Origin: Pseudohoeflea sp964511625
Lineage (GTDB): Bacteria > Pseudomonadota > Alphaproteobacteria > Rhizobiales > Rhizobiaceae
DNA length: 64,000 nucleotides
NCBI GenBank assembly: GCA_964511625.1
Contig: CAZEJG010000018.1
Span: 1 to 64,000 of the forward strand
Direction: 5' to 3'
The notes under the pieces were generated by a model, which was not told the origin of the DNA, made no database searches, and worked only from the letters and a program-made list of their open reading frames with translations. How positions within the stretch are numbered: the stretch's first letter is position 1; the number at the start of each line of letters is the position of its first letter. This document shows, one piece after another, positions 37,416 to 46,267 of the stretch. A program made the position numbers and the translations under genes.

Positions 37416-38375
37416 TTGGCGCAAATCAGTGGCTATCACCACCTGACGCTTTCCACGGACGGTGCCCAGGAGGACTTCGATTTCTACACGAAGGTGCTCG
37501 GGCTTTATTCGGTCAAGCGCACGGTGCTGTTCGACGGTGTGCTTCCCGTCTATCACCTCTATTACGGCTCGCCCAACGGCGATGCCTCGACCATCATAAC
37601 GACATTCCCCTTCCGCAAGCCGGGCGTCTACGGACGTCGGGGCACCAATCAGTCGCGCACGATCATGCAGACCATTCCCAAGGGCGCTGCCGACTTCTGG
37701 GTCGATCGGCTGAACGGTCGGGGTATCGAGGCTGCCAAGATCACCCGCTTCGGCGCGGATCGCGTGGTTTTCGCCCATCCTTGCGGCATTCCGCACGAAC
37801 TGGTGGAAAGTGACAGCGACAACCGCGCGCCGATTGTCAACGAGGCGCAGGGCATCAGCGCCGATCACGCGATCAAGGGCATCTACGGTGCGGTTGTTGC
37901 CTGCTTCGACCGGACCTCGATGGACGATTTCATGACCATCGCGCTGCCGCTCGAAAAGGAAACGGATTCCGACGAGGGTACGGTCTACCGGGTGCCGGAT
38001 GCGGATGGGGTCATCCAGCGCGTCGAGGTCATCACCGACCGGGAAAGCCCGCAGGGCACATGGACGCTGTCTGGCGGCACGATCCACCATCTGGCGCTCA
38101 ACACCGGTGACGAGGAGAACCAGATGAAGCTGCGCGCCCATATCGAAGGGCTCGGCTTCACCGACATCTCCGAACAGAAGGACCGGAACTACTTCAAGTC
38201 CTGCTATGTCCGCTCGCCGGGCGGTGCGCTGTTCGAACTCGCCTGGACCACGCCAGAAGGCTGGGCCCGTGACGAGCCTCCCGGCCAGATCGGCAAGACC
38301 CTGGTCTTCCCGCCCTGGTTCAAGGACCGCGAGGACGAACTGCGTCAGGGGCTGGAAGAGGCCGAGTTCGCCTGA
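37416..38375 (+). CDS. ring-cleaving dioxygenase, VOC family (MhqO-like)
   Basis: A 319-residue protein with two vicinal-oxygen-chelate domains. Metal-ligand candidates are His8/His9 (GYHHLTL), His224/His225 (TIHHLAL) and Glu274 (ALFELAW). It resembles Bacillus MhqO, a hydroquinone/quinone-stress dioxygenase, and, as there, is followed by a carboxylesterase gene. The TTG start at 37416 is supported by GGGAGG upstream. It is likely an extradiol-type or detoxifying enzyme for hydroquinone-like compounds, additional to the intradiol route at 44030. Confidence 0.85.
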   Translation: MAQISGYHHLTLSTDGAQEDFDFYTKVLGLYSVKRTVLFDGVLPVYHLYYGSPNGDASTIITTFPFRKPGVYGRRGTNQSRTIMQTIPKGAADFWVDRLNGRGIEAAKITRFGADRVVFAHPCGIPHELVESDSDNRAPIVNEAQGISADHAIKGIYGAVVACFDRTSMDDFMTIALPLEKETDSDEGTVYRVPDADGVIQRVEVITDRESPQGTWTLSGGTIHHLALNTGDEENQMKLRAHIEGLGFTDISEQKDRNYFKSCYVRSPGGALFELAWTTPEGWARDEPPGQIGKTLVFPPWFKDREDELRQGLEEAEFA

Positions 38376-39028
38376 TGGCGACCGAGGCTCTCCACATTCG
38401 GGCCGGCACTCGAACCAGGGCGCTTTGCGTCCTGGTTCACGGTCGTGGTCAATCGCCCGAGGAAATGCAGTCGCATATCATCGAACGGCTCGACGTGCCG
38501 GATGTCACCTTCGTGCTTCCACGCGCCGACGGTGGGGTCTGGTATGAGGTCAAGGCTGTCGATCCGCTGACGGATGACGGCCGGGCGGCGCTGGAAGCAT
38601 CGCTTGAGCATCTGGCAGCAGATATCGCCGAAACACGGGCAACCTATGGTGAAAATCTGCCACTGCTTCTGGCCGGCTTTTCGCAAGGAGCCTGCCTTTC
38701 GCTCGAATATGCCTTCTCCGGTCGTCCCGCTCCGGAAGCGCTCGTCGCCTTCACAGGGTGTCGCGTGGGCGTGCGTTCGGATGATCGTCCGCACGCACTG
38801 GCCGACGGGTTGCCTGTCTATCTGACCGGTTCCGACGCCGATCCATGGATCCCGACCAGCGCGTTCTGCGAGGCGGTGCTCGAGCTCGGGAAGGGGCGGG
38901 CGCGGTTGCGTACCGATGTCATGCCCGGACGCGCGCACGAGGTCGCCGATGCCGAAATCGCGATGCTCCAATCGATCCTGACCGACCTCGCCGCCGGCGG
39001 TCCCGTCACCATGGGGGCGGCACGCTAG
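38375..39028 (+). CDS. phospholipase/carboxylesterase-type hydrolase (MhqD-like)
   Basis: A 217-residue alpha/beta hydrolase (Abhydrolase_2). It has the nucleophile motif GFSQG with Ser103, a later Asp (SDADPWIP) and His (GRAHEV) that complete the triad, and the early VLVHGRGQSPE oxyanion segment. The gene shares one base with the previous stop (TGATG). The VOC dioxygenase plus esterase pair mirrors mhqO/mhqD, so it may open or release an ester or lactone formed in quinone breakdown. Confidence 0.87.
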   Translation: MATEALHIRAGTRTRALCVLVHGRGQSPEEMQSHIIERLDVPDVTFVLPRADGGVWYEVKAVDPLTDDGRAALEASLEHLAADIAETRATYGENLPLLLAGFSQGACLSLEYAFSGRPAPEALVAFTGCRVGVRSDDRPHALADGLPVYLTGSDADPWIPTSAFCEAVLELGKGRARLRTDVMPGRAHEVADAEIAMLQSILTDLAAGGPVTMGAAR

Positions 39029-39088
39029 ACATGTCGCATGTCCGGCGCTGCACGGCCGGGATTGCGAAACCATAAAAGGGAGAGAGAC

Positions 39089-40363
39089 ATGATGTTCAAC
39101 AGACGGAAGTTCATGACAACGAGCGCGGCGACAGGGCTCGCGCTCGCCGCTCCGGGCCTTGCGGCACCTGCCATCGCGCAAGGCCGAAAAATCAAGCTCG
39201 GCTATGTTTCGCCGCAGACCGGTCCGCTTGCCGGTTTCGCCGAGAGCGATGCCTATAACATCGCGGCCTTCCTGGCTTCGCCGCACGGCGAGAATTTCGA
39301 GGTCGTCGTCAAGGACAGCCAGTCGAACCCGAACCGGGCCGCCGACGTCGCCAAGGAGCTGATTCTCAGCGACGAGGTGAACATGATGCTCGTCGCCTCG
39401 ACGCCGGAAACCACCAACCCGGTGGCGGGCGTCTGCGAATCCGAAGGCCTTCCAGTGGTGTCCACCGTGGCGCCCTGGCAGCCCTGGTTCATCGGTCAGC
39501 AGGGCAATCCGCGCGATCCGTCGAGCTGGCGGCCCTTCGACTACGCCTACCACTATTTCTGGGGCATGGAGGATGTCATCCGCGTCTTCACTGCCATGTG
39601 GGATCAGCTCGATACCAACAAGAAGGTCGGCGGGCTGTTCCCTAACGACGCGGACGGTAATGCCTGGGGCGATCCGGAGAACGGCCTGAAGCCGGGACTG
39701 GCTGCAGCCGGTTACGATCTGACCAATCCGGGCAGCTTCCAGAACCTGTCGGACGATTTTTCCGCGCAGATCAACGCCTTCAAGTCGGCCAATACCGACA
39801 TAATCACCGGCGTTCTCATCCCGCCGGATTTCACGACCTTCTGGAGCCAGTTGCGCCAGCAGAGCATCACGCCGAAAGCGGTCACCGTCGCCAAGGCGCT
39901 CTTGTTCCCGCAGTCGGTGGAAGCCCTCGGCGATGCCGGACACAACCTGTCGTCCGAGGTCTGGTGGACGCCTTCGCATCCGTTCAAGTCGTCGCTGACC
40001 GGTCAGAGCTCGGCTGATCTGGCGTCCGATTTCACTGCCCAGTCGGGACGACCCTGGACCCAGCCGATCGGCTTCGTGCATTCGCTGTTCGAAGTCGCCG
40101 CCGACGTGATGGGCCGCGTCGACGATCCGACCGACGGCGACGCCGTCGCCGAAGCACTGGCGGCGACAGACCTCGAGACCGTCGTCGGCAAGGTGGCCTG
40201 GAACGGCGCGGGCGTGCCCGAGTTCGCGGCCAAGAACGTCTGCAAGACGCCGCTGACCGGCGGTCAGTGGCGGATGAAGGACGGCGGCTACGATCTCGTC
40301 ATCGTCGAGAACGGCGGCGCGCCCGAGATCCCGACCGGCGGAGAGATGGAAGCGCTCTCCTGA
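39089..40363 (+). CDS. ABC branched-chain-type substrate-binding protein
   Basis: A 424-residue periplasmic receptor of the HAAT/LivK class. A twin-arginine-like signal (NRRKFMTTSAATGLALA) runs to about residue 30, then KLGYVSPQTGPLAGFAESD and a Peripla_BP_6 fold. The ATG at 39089 (or 39092) follows GGGAGAG. In this setting the ligand is more likely an aromatic acid or phenol than an amino acid (inference from neighbours). A 9-bp stem-loop follows, then 277 bp before the ATPase genes. Confidence 0.9.
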   Translation: MMFNRRKFMTTSAATGLALAAPGLAAPAIAQGRKIKLGYVSPQTGPLAGFAESDAYNIAAFLASPHGENFEVVVKDSQSNPNRAADVAKELILSDEVNMMLVASTPETTNPVAGVCESEGLPVVSTVAPWQPWFIGQQGNPRDPSSWRPFDYAYHYFWGMEDVIRVFTAMWDQLDTNKKVGGLFPNDADGNAWGDPENGLKPGLAAAGYDLTNPGSFQNLSDDFSAQINAFKSANTDIITGVLIPPDFTTFWSQLRQQSITPKAVTVAKALLFPQSVEALGDAGHNLSSEVWWTPSHPFKSSLTGQSSADLASDFTAQSGRPWTQPIGFVHSLFEVAADVMGRVDDPTDGDAVAEALAATDLETVVGKVAWNGAGVPEFAAKNVCKTPLTGGQWRMKDGGYDLVIVENGGAPEIPTGGEMEALS

Positions 40364-40673
40364 TCCTGATGCGCCGGGATCATCCGGTCCCGGCGCAACC
40401 TTGTGTCCCGCTCGGGTCAGTCGGGAGACGGCGCGGTGCTGTTCTCGCGGACTGCAGCGGGGACGTCCAATCGACCATTCGCAAAATTGTCGTCCGGTAG
40501 CCGAGCGGCTTTTCATCGTCGGGAGGCTATTGCCGGTTTTTCGGTCCAGCCGACTTATAACCACGGGTGATGTTTTCACGCAGTCATCCGATCTTGCCGC
40601 CGGTGCGCCGGGGGTAAGGTGAAATTGAGGAGGCCGCCAGCGAAAGCGCGGCCGGGAGATCGAGGGGAGAGCC
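40364..40673. other. 310-bp non-coding interval between receptor and ATPase genes
   Basis: Apart from the stem-loop at 40371-40396 nothing definite is visible. A secondary promoter for the ATPase/permease genes could lie near 40540-40660, but I cannot point to clear -35/-10 elements. Confidence 0.5.
40371..40396 (+). promoter_or_regulatory. strong stem-loop after binding-protein gene
   Basis: GCGCCGGGA (40371-40379) pairs perfectly with TCCCGGCGC (40388-40396) around an 8-nt loop, 7 bp after the stop codon. No T-run follows. Same placement as the elements at 14695, 20674 and 57988. Confidence 0.7.
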
Positions 40674-41393
40674 ATGGCTATCCTGGCAGTACAGGGTATG
40701 TCGAAGAGTTTCGGCGCGCTCACGGTGGCCGACGATGTCAGTTTCGAGCTCGCCGCCGGCGAGGCGATGGGCATCATCGGTCCCAACGGGGCGGGGAAGT
40801 CGACGCTCTTCAATCTGATCGCGGGCAATCTGCGGCCCGATGGCGGTCGCGTGGTTCTCGACGGTCGCGACGTCACCCAGGAAACCGCCATGCAGCGCTG
40901 CCGCAGCGGCATTGGCCGGTCGTTCCAGATCCCGCAGCCCTTCGATCATCTCTCGGTCTACGAAAACCTTCTGGTCGCCGCGCGCTTTGGCGGCGGCGTC
41001 AGCGCCTCGGATGCACCACGGCTCTGCATGGATATTCTCGACAGGGCAGGGCTCGCGCATCTGGCGACCCACAAGGCCGGCGCGCTGCCGCTTCTCAACC
41101 GAAAGCGCCTGGAGCTGGCGCGCGCGCTCGCCACGCGTCCGCGCATCATCATGCTCGACGAGATCGCGGGCGGCTTGACGGACGCCGAATGCGGCGAACT
41201 CGTCGCCACCATCCGCGCCATTCATGCCGAAGGCACCGCGATCCTCTGGATCGAGCATGTGCTGCATGCGCTCAACGCCGTCGTCAGCCGGCTGATGGTC
41301 CTGAATTTCGGCCGCATGCTGATGGTCGGCAAGCCCGACGAGGTGATGGCCTCGCCGGAAGTGCGCGAAGTCTATCTGGGGATCGAGGCATGA
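40674..41393 (+). CDS. ABC branched-chain-type ATPase (LivG type)
   Basis: A 239-residue ATPase. Walker A is GPNGAGKST and Walker B IIMLDE followed by IAGGLTDAE; the H-loop is WIEHVLHAL. The signature appears as LPLLNRKRLELARALA, a variant common in this aromatic-type LivG branch, so not taken as a defect. It pairs with the LivF-type ATPase that overlaps its stop by 4 nt and drives the importer with LivH/LivM-type permeases. Confidence 0.91.
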   Translation: MAILAVQGMSKSFGALTVADDVSFELAAGEAMGIIGPNGAGKSTLFNLIAGNLRPDGGRVVLDGRDVTQETAMQRCRSGIGRSFQIPQPFDHLSVYENLLVAARFGGGVSASDAPRLCMDILDRAGLAHLATHKAGALPLLNRKRLELARALATRPRIIMLDEIAGGLTDAECGELVATIRAIHAEGTAILWIEHVLHALNAVVSRLMVLNFGRMLMVGKPDEVMASPEVREVYLGIEA

Positions 41394-42103
41394 CCGCGCT
41401 TCTCGAAATCCGCGAGCTGACGGCTCACTATGGCGACTTCCAGGCGCTGTTCGGCGTCGATCTCGTGCTCGGGCAGGGCGAGACGCTCGCCATCATCGGT
41501 GCAAACGGTGCGGGAAAGACCACGTTGATGCGCGCCATCACCGGGATCGCCAAGGTGACGGCGGGAACGGTGACGCTCGGCGGCAAGCGCATCGACCCTC
41601 TGGCTGCGCCGGATATCCTGCGAGCCGGGATCAGCATGGTGCCCGAGGGCCGGAAACTCTTTCCGAGCCTCTCGGTCGAGGAAAACCTGATGATCGGCGC
41701 GCATGCGCGCAAGGGCAGCGGATTCTGGACCCTTGAGCGGGTGTGCCAACTCTTTCCGGTTCTCGCTGAGCGGCGGCACCAGCCGTCGACCTCGCTGTCC
41801 GGCGGTCAGCAGCAGATGGTGTCGATCGGGCGAGCGCTGATGTCCAACCCGTCGGTTCTCCTGTGTGACGAACTCAGTCTCGGGCTCGCGCCCGTCATCA
41901 TCCGTGAAATCTATGCGGCCTTCCCGACGATCCGTGAAAGCGGGACGGCGATCATCGTCGTCGAGCAGGATATCGGCCAGGCCCTGCAGGTCGCCGACAG
42001 GGTCCACTGCATGATGGAGGGGCGCATCACCCTGTCCGGTCGGCCCGACGAATTGTCGCGCGAAGCCATTCACGATGCCTATTTCGGGATAACCCATTCA
42101 TGA
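41390..42103 (+). CDS. ABC branched-chain-type ATPase (LivF type)
   Basis: A 237-residue ATPase. It has Walker A GANGAGKTT, the conserved MVPEGRKLFPSLSVEENL, signature LSGGQQQMVSI, Walker B LLCDELSLGLAP and H-loop VVEQD. The ATG at 41390 overlaps the LivG stop and its own stop overlaps the LivH start, which indicates tight translational coupling. It is the partner of the ATPase encoded at 40674. Confidence 0.93.
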   Translation: MTALLEIRELTAHYGDFQALFGVDLVLGQGETLAIIGANGAGKTTLMRAITGIAKVTAGTVTLGGKRIDPLAAPDILRAGISMVPEGRKLFPSLSVEENLMIGAHARKGSGFWTLERVCQLFPVLAERRHQPSTSLSGGQQQMVSIGRALMSNPSVLLCDELSLGLAPVIIREIYAAFPTIRESGTAIIVVEQDIGQALQVADRVHCMMEGRITLSGRPDELSREAIHDAYFGITHS

Positions 42104-42963
42104 TCTGGCTCGATACCCTCATCCAGGGACTGCTGCTCGGCGGTTTGTACGCGCTTTTCGCCGCAGGTCTCAGCCTGGTCTTCGGCATCATGCGGCTGGT
42201 CAATCTGGCCCATGGCGACCTGATCGTGCTCGGCGCCTACGTCATTTTGGGTATCGGTACCGCCTTCGGTCTCAACCCATTTGTGGCCGCACTTATCGCG
42301 CTGCCTTTAATGTTCCTTCTGGGCTGGGTTCTTCAGACGGTGCTCCTCAACAGGGTGCTCGGAGACGACATCCTGCCGCCGCTGCTCGTTACCTTCGGGC
42401 TTTCGGTGGTGATCCAGAATGCCCTGCTGGAAGGGTTTAGCGCCGACAGCCGCAAATTGCCTGTCGGTCCCATCGAAGCGGAGTCCTTTTCCATCGGCTC
42501 TCTCAGTGTCGGGGTGATGCCGCTGATCACCTTCGGCTCTGCCATTCTCGTTATCCTGTGCCTGAACTGGATTTTTTACCGCACCGCCCTCGGTCGCGCC
42601 TTCCGCGCTACCTCCGACGATGCCGTCACGGCGCAACTCATGGGCATCCGGCCGAAGCGCGTCTTCGCTCTCGCCACCGGCATTGCGTTGGTCGTTGCCA
42701 CCATCGCGGCGCTTTATCTCGGCGCGCGGGCCAATTTCGATCCGTCGATCGGGCCGGCACGGCTCCTCTATGCCTTCGAGGCGGTGATCATCGGCGGCCT
42801 CGGCAGCCTTTGGGGCACGCTGATCGGCGGCCTCGTCATCGGCGTGGCGCAAGCCTTCGGTGCGGCGCTGAACCCGGAATGGCAGATCCTGGCCGGCCAC
42901 GTCGCCTTCGTCGTGATCCTGTTGATAAAACCGCGCGGCCTGTTCCCGCGCGCCTATGATTGA
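42100..42963 (+). CDS. ABC branched-chain-type permease (LivH type)
   Basis: A 287-residue inner-membrane permease with about eight hydrophobic segments. LivH marks are GLLLGGLYALFAAGLSLVFGIMR near the start, LAHGDLIVLGAY, FRATSDDAVTAQLMGI in the ATPase-contact loop, and FEAVIIGGLGSLWGTLIGG near the end. It forms a heterodimer with the LivM-type permease that follows 9 bp later. Confidence 0.93.
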   Translation: MIWLDTLIQGLLLGGLYALFAAGLSLVFGIMRLVNLAHGDLIVLGAYVILGIGTAFGLNPFVAALIALPLMFLLGWVLQTVLLNRVLGDDILPPLLVTFGLSVVIQNALLEGFSADSRKLPVGPIEAESFSIGSLSVGVMPLITFGSAILVILCLNWIFYRTALGRAFRATSDDAVTAQLMGIRPKRVFALATGIALVVATIAALYLGARANFDPSIGPARLLYAFEAVIIGGLGSLWGTLIGGLVIGVAQAFGAALNPEWQILAGHVAFVVILLIKPRGLFPRAYD

Positions 42964-42972
42964 GGACCGGAG

Positions 42973-44007
42973 ATGAAAAACGTCCTTGGCCTCCTTTGCC
43001 TCATCGTCATCGTTGCCGCCCTGGCCGTCATTCCGCTGTTCGGTCTGCGGGCGCTCGTCCAGGATCTCTTCATGGTTCTGTGCCTGCTGGTGCTGGCGCT
43101 CAACTGGAACATGCTCGCCGGTTTCGCGGGTCTCGTCTCCGTGGGTCAGCAGCTCTTCGTCGGCGTCGGCGCCTATGCCATGTTCGCCGCGGCCATCCTG
43201 TGGGGCCTCGACCCGCTGACCGGCGGCCTGATCGGCGGCCTCGTTGCGATGGTTCTCGCAGTCCCCGTCGCCTTCTTCGTCTTCCGGCTCAACGGCGCTT
43301 ACTTTGCCATCGGCACATGGGCTGTCGCGGAAATCGCCCGCCTGTCCTTCAGTCAGTGGCGTGCTCTCGGCGGAGGTACCGGCACGGCTCTGCCGCGCGG
43401 TGCGGCGCGCGACATGCCGGGCGTGCAACTCATCCGCGACGTGCTCGGGGTCTCGCCGGCCGCCGCTGTCGATATGCTGACGTACTGGCTGGCGCTGGGA
43501 CTGGTCGTGGCGATGCTGGTTGCGAGCTGGATGTTCCTGCGCTCGCGCATGGGACTCGGACTGCAGGCCGTTCGGGACAATCCGGTTGCGGCCCGCTCAG
43601 TGGGTGTCGACCCGGTCCGTCTGAAGGCGCTGGTCTTTCTGCTCACGGCGTTTGCCACCGGGATATGCGGCGCGCTGATCTTCATTCAGACGGGACGCAT
43701 TTCGCCCGACTCGGCCTTCTCGGTCATCGACTGGACAGCCTTCGTCATCTTTATCGTCGTCATCGGCGGTATCGGCACGCTGCCCGGACCCATCATCGGG
43801 GTACTGGTGTTCTACGGCTTGCAGAGCCTGCTGTCCGATTACGGAACCGTCTACCTCATCGTCCTCGGCGTGCTGGGGATCGTCGTCATGCTTTTCGCGC
43901 GGCGCGGTCTGTGGGGAGCCTTCACGCAATGGACAGGTTTCGACCTGCTGCCGCTCGAGCATGCACCGCCGAAGCGCCCCAACACCGGCGCCCGGCGTAA
44001 AACGTGA
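42973..44007 (+). CDS. ABC branched-chain-type permease (LivM type)
   Basis: A 344-residue inner-membrane permease. It carries NMLAGFAGLVSVGQQLFVGVGAYA, LNGAYFAIGTWAVAEIARL, the loop LQAVRDNPVAARSVGVD and GGIGTLPGPIIGVLVFYGLQ, all typical of LivM. It ends the transport block; the hydroxyquinol dioxygenase gene follows after 22 bp, showing that import and ring cleavage are co-transcribed. Confidence 0.92.
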   Translation: MKNVLGLLCLIVIVAALAVIPLFGLRALVQDLFMVLCLLVLALNWNMLAGFAGLVSVGQQLFVGVGAYAMFAAAILWGLDPLTGGLIGGLVAMVLAVPVAFFVFRLNGAYFAIGTWAVAEIARLSFSQWRALGGGTGTALPRGAARDMPGVQLIRDVLGVSPAAAVDMLTYWLALGLVVAMLVASWMFLRSRMGLGLQAVRDNPVAARSVGVDPVRLKALVFLLTAFATGICGALIFIQTGRISPDSAFSVIDWTAFVIFIVVIGGIGTLPGPIIGVLVFYGLQSLLSDYGTVYLIVLGVLGIVVMLFARRGLWGAFTQWTGFDLLPLEHAPPKRPNTGARRKT

Positions 44008-44029
44008 TCCATTCAGGGAGAGAAAGATC

Positions 44030-44866
44030 GTGAGCTATTTCACCGAGACCAATTCTGTCGAGACGGTCAACGAGCGCATGAGCGCGCAGACCGATCCGCG
44101 TCTTGCCGAGATCATGGCGAGCCTGGTCAAGCACCTGCACGGCTTTGCCAAGGAGGTGAACCTCACCCAGGAGGAATGGAATTTTGCCATCGGCTTCCTG
44201 ACGAAGACCGGGCAGATGTGCTCGGGCGAACGGCAGGAGTTCATTCTGCTCTCCGACGTGCTCGGGTTTTCGATGCTGGTGGACGCGATCAACAACCGCC
44301 GGCCGGAAGGTGCGACCGAGAACACGGTCTTCGGCCCGTTCCACGTCGCGGATGCCCCCATCCGGGAGATGGGAGCTACGATCAGTCTCGACGGGAAGGG
44401 CGAAAGCTGCCTGTTCGAGGGCCGGGTGCTCGATCTCGACGGCAATCCGATCGAGGGCGCTACGGTGGATGTCTGGTCGGACAATGCGGACGGCTATTAC
44501 GACGTCCAGCAGCCCGGAATCCAACCCAGGTGGAACAATCGCGGACGTTTCATCACCGGCGCAGACGGAAAATACAGCTTTGTCGGCATAAAGCCCGTCA
44601 GCTATCCGATCCCAGATGATGGACCGGTCGGCAAGATGCTGGGGCATCTCGGTCGGCATCCGTACCGGCCTGCGCACATGCACTACCTCGTCACTGCGCC
44701 CGGTTACGAGAACCTCGTGACCCATACGTTCGTCGGTGGTGACAAGTACCTGGAATCGGATGCGGTGTTTGGTGTCAAGGACACGCTGATTGCACCCTAT
44801 GAAAAGGTCGACGACGGTTCGACGCTCTGGCGCTCGCCCTTCGATTTCGTGCTCGTTGCCCAGTGA
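44030..44866 (+). CDS. hydroxyquinol 1,2-dioxygenase (intradiol)
   Basis: A 278-residue ferric-iron intradiol dioxygenase that opens benzene-1,2,4-triol (hydroxyquinol) to maleylacetate. Iron-ligand candidates follow the family spacing: Tyr157 (ADGYYDVQ), Tyr192 (SYPIPDDGPVG), His216 and His218 (RPAHMHY). An N-terminal helical dimerisation domain is present. Assignment to hydroxyquinol, not catechol, is supported by the adjacent maleylacetate reductase. The GTG start at 44030 has GGGAGAG upstream; an upstream in-frame extension to 43961 overlaps LivM and is unlikely. Confidence 0.9.
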   Translation: MSYFTETNSVETVNERMSAQTDPRLAEIMASLVKHLHGFAKEVNLTQEEWNFAIGFLTKTGQMCSGERQEFILLSDVLGFSMLVDAINNRRPEGATENTVFGPFHVADAPIREMGATISLDGKGESCLFEGRVLDLDGNPIEGATVDVWSDNADGYYDVQQPGIQPRWNNRGRFITGADGKYSFVGIKPVSYPIPDDGPVGKMLGHLGRHPYRPAHMHYLVTAPGYENLVTHTFVGGDKYLESDAVFGVKDTLIAPYEKVDDGSTLWRSPFDFVLVAQ

Positions 44867-44873
44867 GGGTGTC

Positions 44874-45206
44874 ATGCCCAACGTCAAGATCTTCATCGAC
44901 GAAACACAGTATGATGAGATCAGGAGCGGGCTGGCGGCCTTGCTGCCCGACCTGAGGACCGAATTGTGTTCCAGTCTGAAGGTCGACAACAGCGCCTTCC
45001 AGATCGCCATCATCCCGGTGCTGGGCATGTCCGATCAGCCGCGGATCAATGTCGAGATGCAGCTCCTGCCGCGGCCAGAGCGGACACGCGAGGCGGTCTG
45101 TGAGCTCGCCGGTCAGGTGCGCGCCAGTCTCGGCAAGATAACCAAAGAGCATGTGGCCGTTCGGGTGGCCATGCTCGATGCGGCGAGCTATGTGGCGCTG
45201 AAGTAG
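44874..45206 (+). CDS. small tautomerase-like protein in hydroxyquinol operon
   Basis: A 110-residue protein starting MPNVKIFID. After Met removal Pro would be N-terminal, the hallmark of the 4-oxalocrotonate tautomerase/CHMI superfamily. The length and two-part beta-alpha-beta pattern also fit that fold. It starts 8 bp after the dioxygenase stop. It could tautomerise maleylacetate or a related enol; this is inference, as no close family could be recognised by eye. The neighbouring LysR gene ends 18 bp away on the other strand. Confidence 0.65.
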   Translation: MPNVKIFIDETQYDEIRSGLAALLPDLRTELCSSLKVDNSAFQIAIIPVLGMSDQPRINVEMQLLPRPERTREAVCELAGQVRASLGKITKEHVAVRVAMLDAASYVALK

Positions 45207-45223
45207 GCGGCGAAAGCCCCTTG

Positions 45224-46174
45224 TCAGCTGCGGCGGTGGGTGACCTGGTCGGCATGGTCCATGCGTGCCTGCAACCGCTCCGATTCCAGCTGTAAAAAGC
45301 TGATGAACTGTTGTGCCGCGGGCGGCCGCTGCCGGTCGCTCTTGGTCAGGATGCCGAGTTGGCGGTCCGGATGGTCGATCTTCAGCGGCAGGACGGCGAG
45401 CGGTATCGTCCGCCGGGTCTGGAAGACCACCGAGTAGGGCAGCACCGTCAGCGAATCCGATCCCGTCAGCACCGACTGGATCGACGCGAGTGTGCCGCCC
45501 GAAAAATTCACCATGAAATCTTCTTGGCCGATCGACTTCAGCGCGCGTTCGAGGTCGCGATAAAGGGGGCTGTCGGCCGGCGGGGCGATCCACGGATAAT
45601 TGGCGATTTGCGACAGGGTGATCGCCTTGACGCGCGTCAACGGATGGTCGACCCGGCAGGCAATGACGTTACGGCCAGAAAGCAGCGGCAGAAAGTCCAT
45701 GTCCGGGGGGACCTGACGGGGATGAAGCGGCAGGATGGCGATGTCGAGCCCGCCATTCTTCAGTCCGGCCTCAAGCGTGTCGAGGTAGCCGTAGGATTGA
45801 TCGATATGGACGTCGCAATTCCGCGACTGGAATTCGGCGATCATGGTCGCGATCACCCCGTCGGTGAAGATCGGCGACCCACCGACACGAAGCCGCCCGG
45901 CCAAGCCTTGGCGGAAGCGTCTGACCAGCAGGCTGGCGTCCTTGTTGGCGGTGCGGATTCGGGTGCCCAGACGCGCCAGGCTGGCGCCGAGCTCGGTCGG
46001 ACGCAAGGGACGGCGGCCGGGCTCGAAAAGCGGCATCCCGATGCGCTTTTCCAGAAGCGCCATGCTGCGCGAGACCGACGGCTGCGACTTGCCCAGTTCG
46101 TCCGCGCCTTCGGTCAGGCCGCCCTTTTCGACGATGACGGCCAGTATTTCGAGGTGTTCGCTGTCAATCTTCAT
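45224..46174 (-). CDS. LysR-family transcriptional regulator
   Basis: A 316-residue LysR activator. The N-terminal helix-turn-helix region reads LEILAVIVEKGGLTEGADELGKSQPSVSRSM. A two-lobed effector domain follows (GRLRVGGSPIFTDGVIATMI, LDIAILPLHPRQVPPDMDF). The ATG at 46174 is preferred to a GTG at 46201, as it starts close to the HTH. It is divergent from maleylacetate reductase and likely controls the pathway genes in response to an aromatic or ring-cleavage intermediate. The 93-bp gap to the reductase gene holds AT-rich T-N11-A-like sequence (about 46176-46215). Confidence 0.88.
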   Translation of the reverse strand: MKIDSEHLEILAVIVEKGGLTEGADELGKSQPSVSRSMALLEKRIGMPLFEPGRRPLRPTELGASLARLGTRIRTANKDASLLVRRFRQGLAGRLRVGGSPIFTDGVIATMIAEFQSRNCDVHIDQSYGYLDTLEAGLKNGGLDIAILPLHPRQVPPDMDFLPLLSGRNVIACRVDHPLTRVKAITLSQIANYPWIAPPADSPLYRDLERALKSIGQEDFMVNFSGGTLASIQSVLTGSDSLTVLPYSVVFQTRRTIPLAVLPLKIDHPDRQLGILTKSDRQRPPAAQQFISFLQLESERLQARMDHADQVTHRRS

Positions 46175-46267
46175 AACGTAATGCGATATTATATTCCGCA
46201 CATCCGATCAATATTTCTCTGTGTTTCGGTTAGTCTCCAGATCGAAATCAGGAGGAGGGGAAACCCA

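Noticed and set aside
40674..41393. LivG-type ATPase as a second signature-motif mutant
   Set aside because: LPLLNRKRLELARAL-type signatures are common in this LivG branch, and Walker and H-loop motifs are normal.
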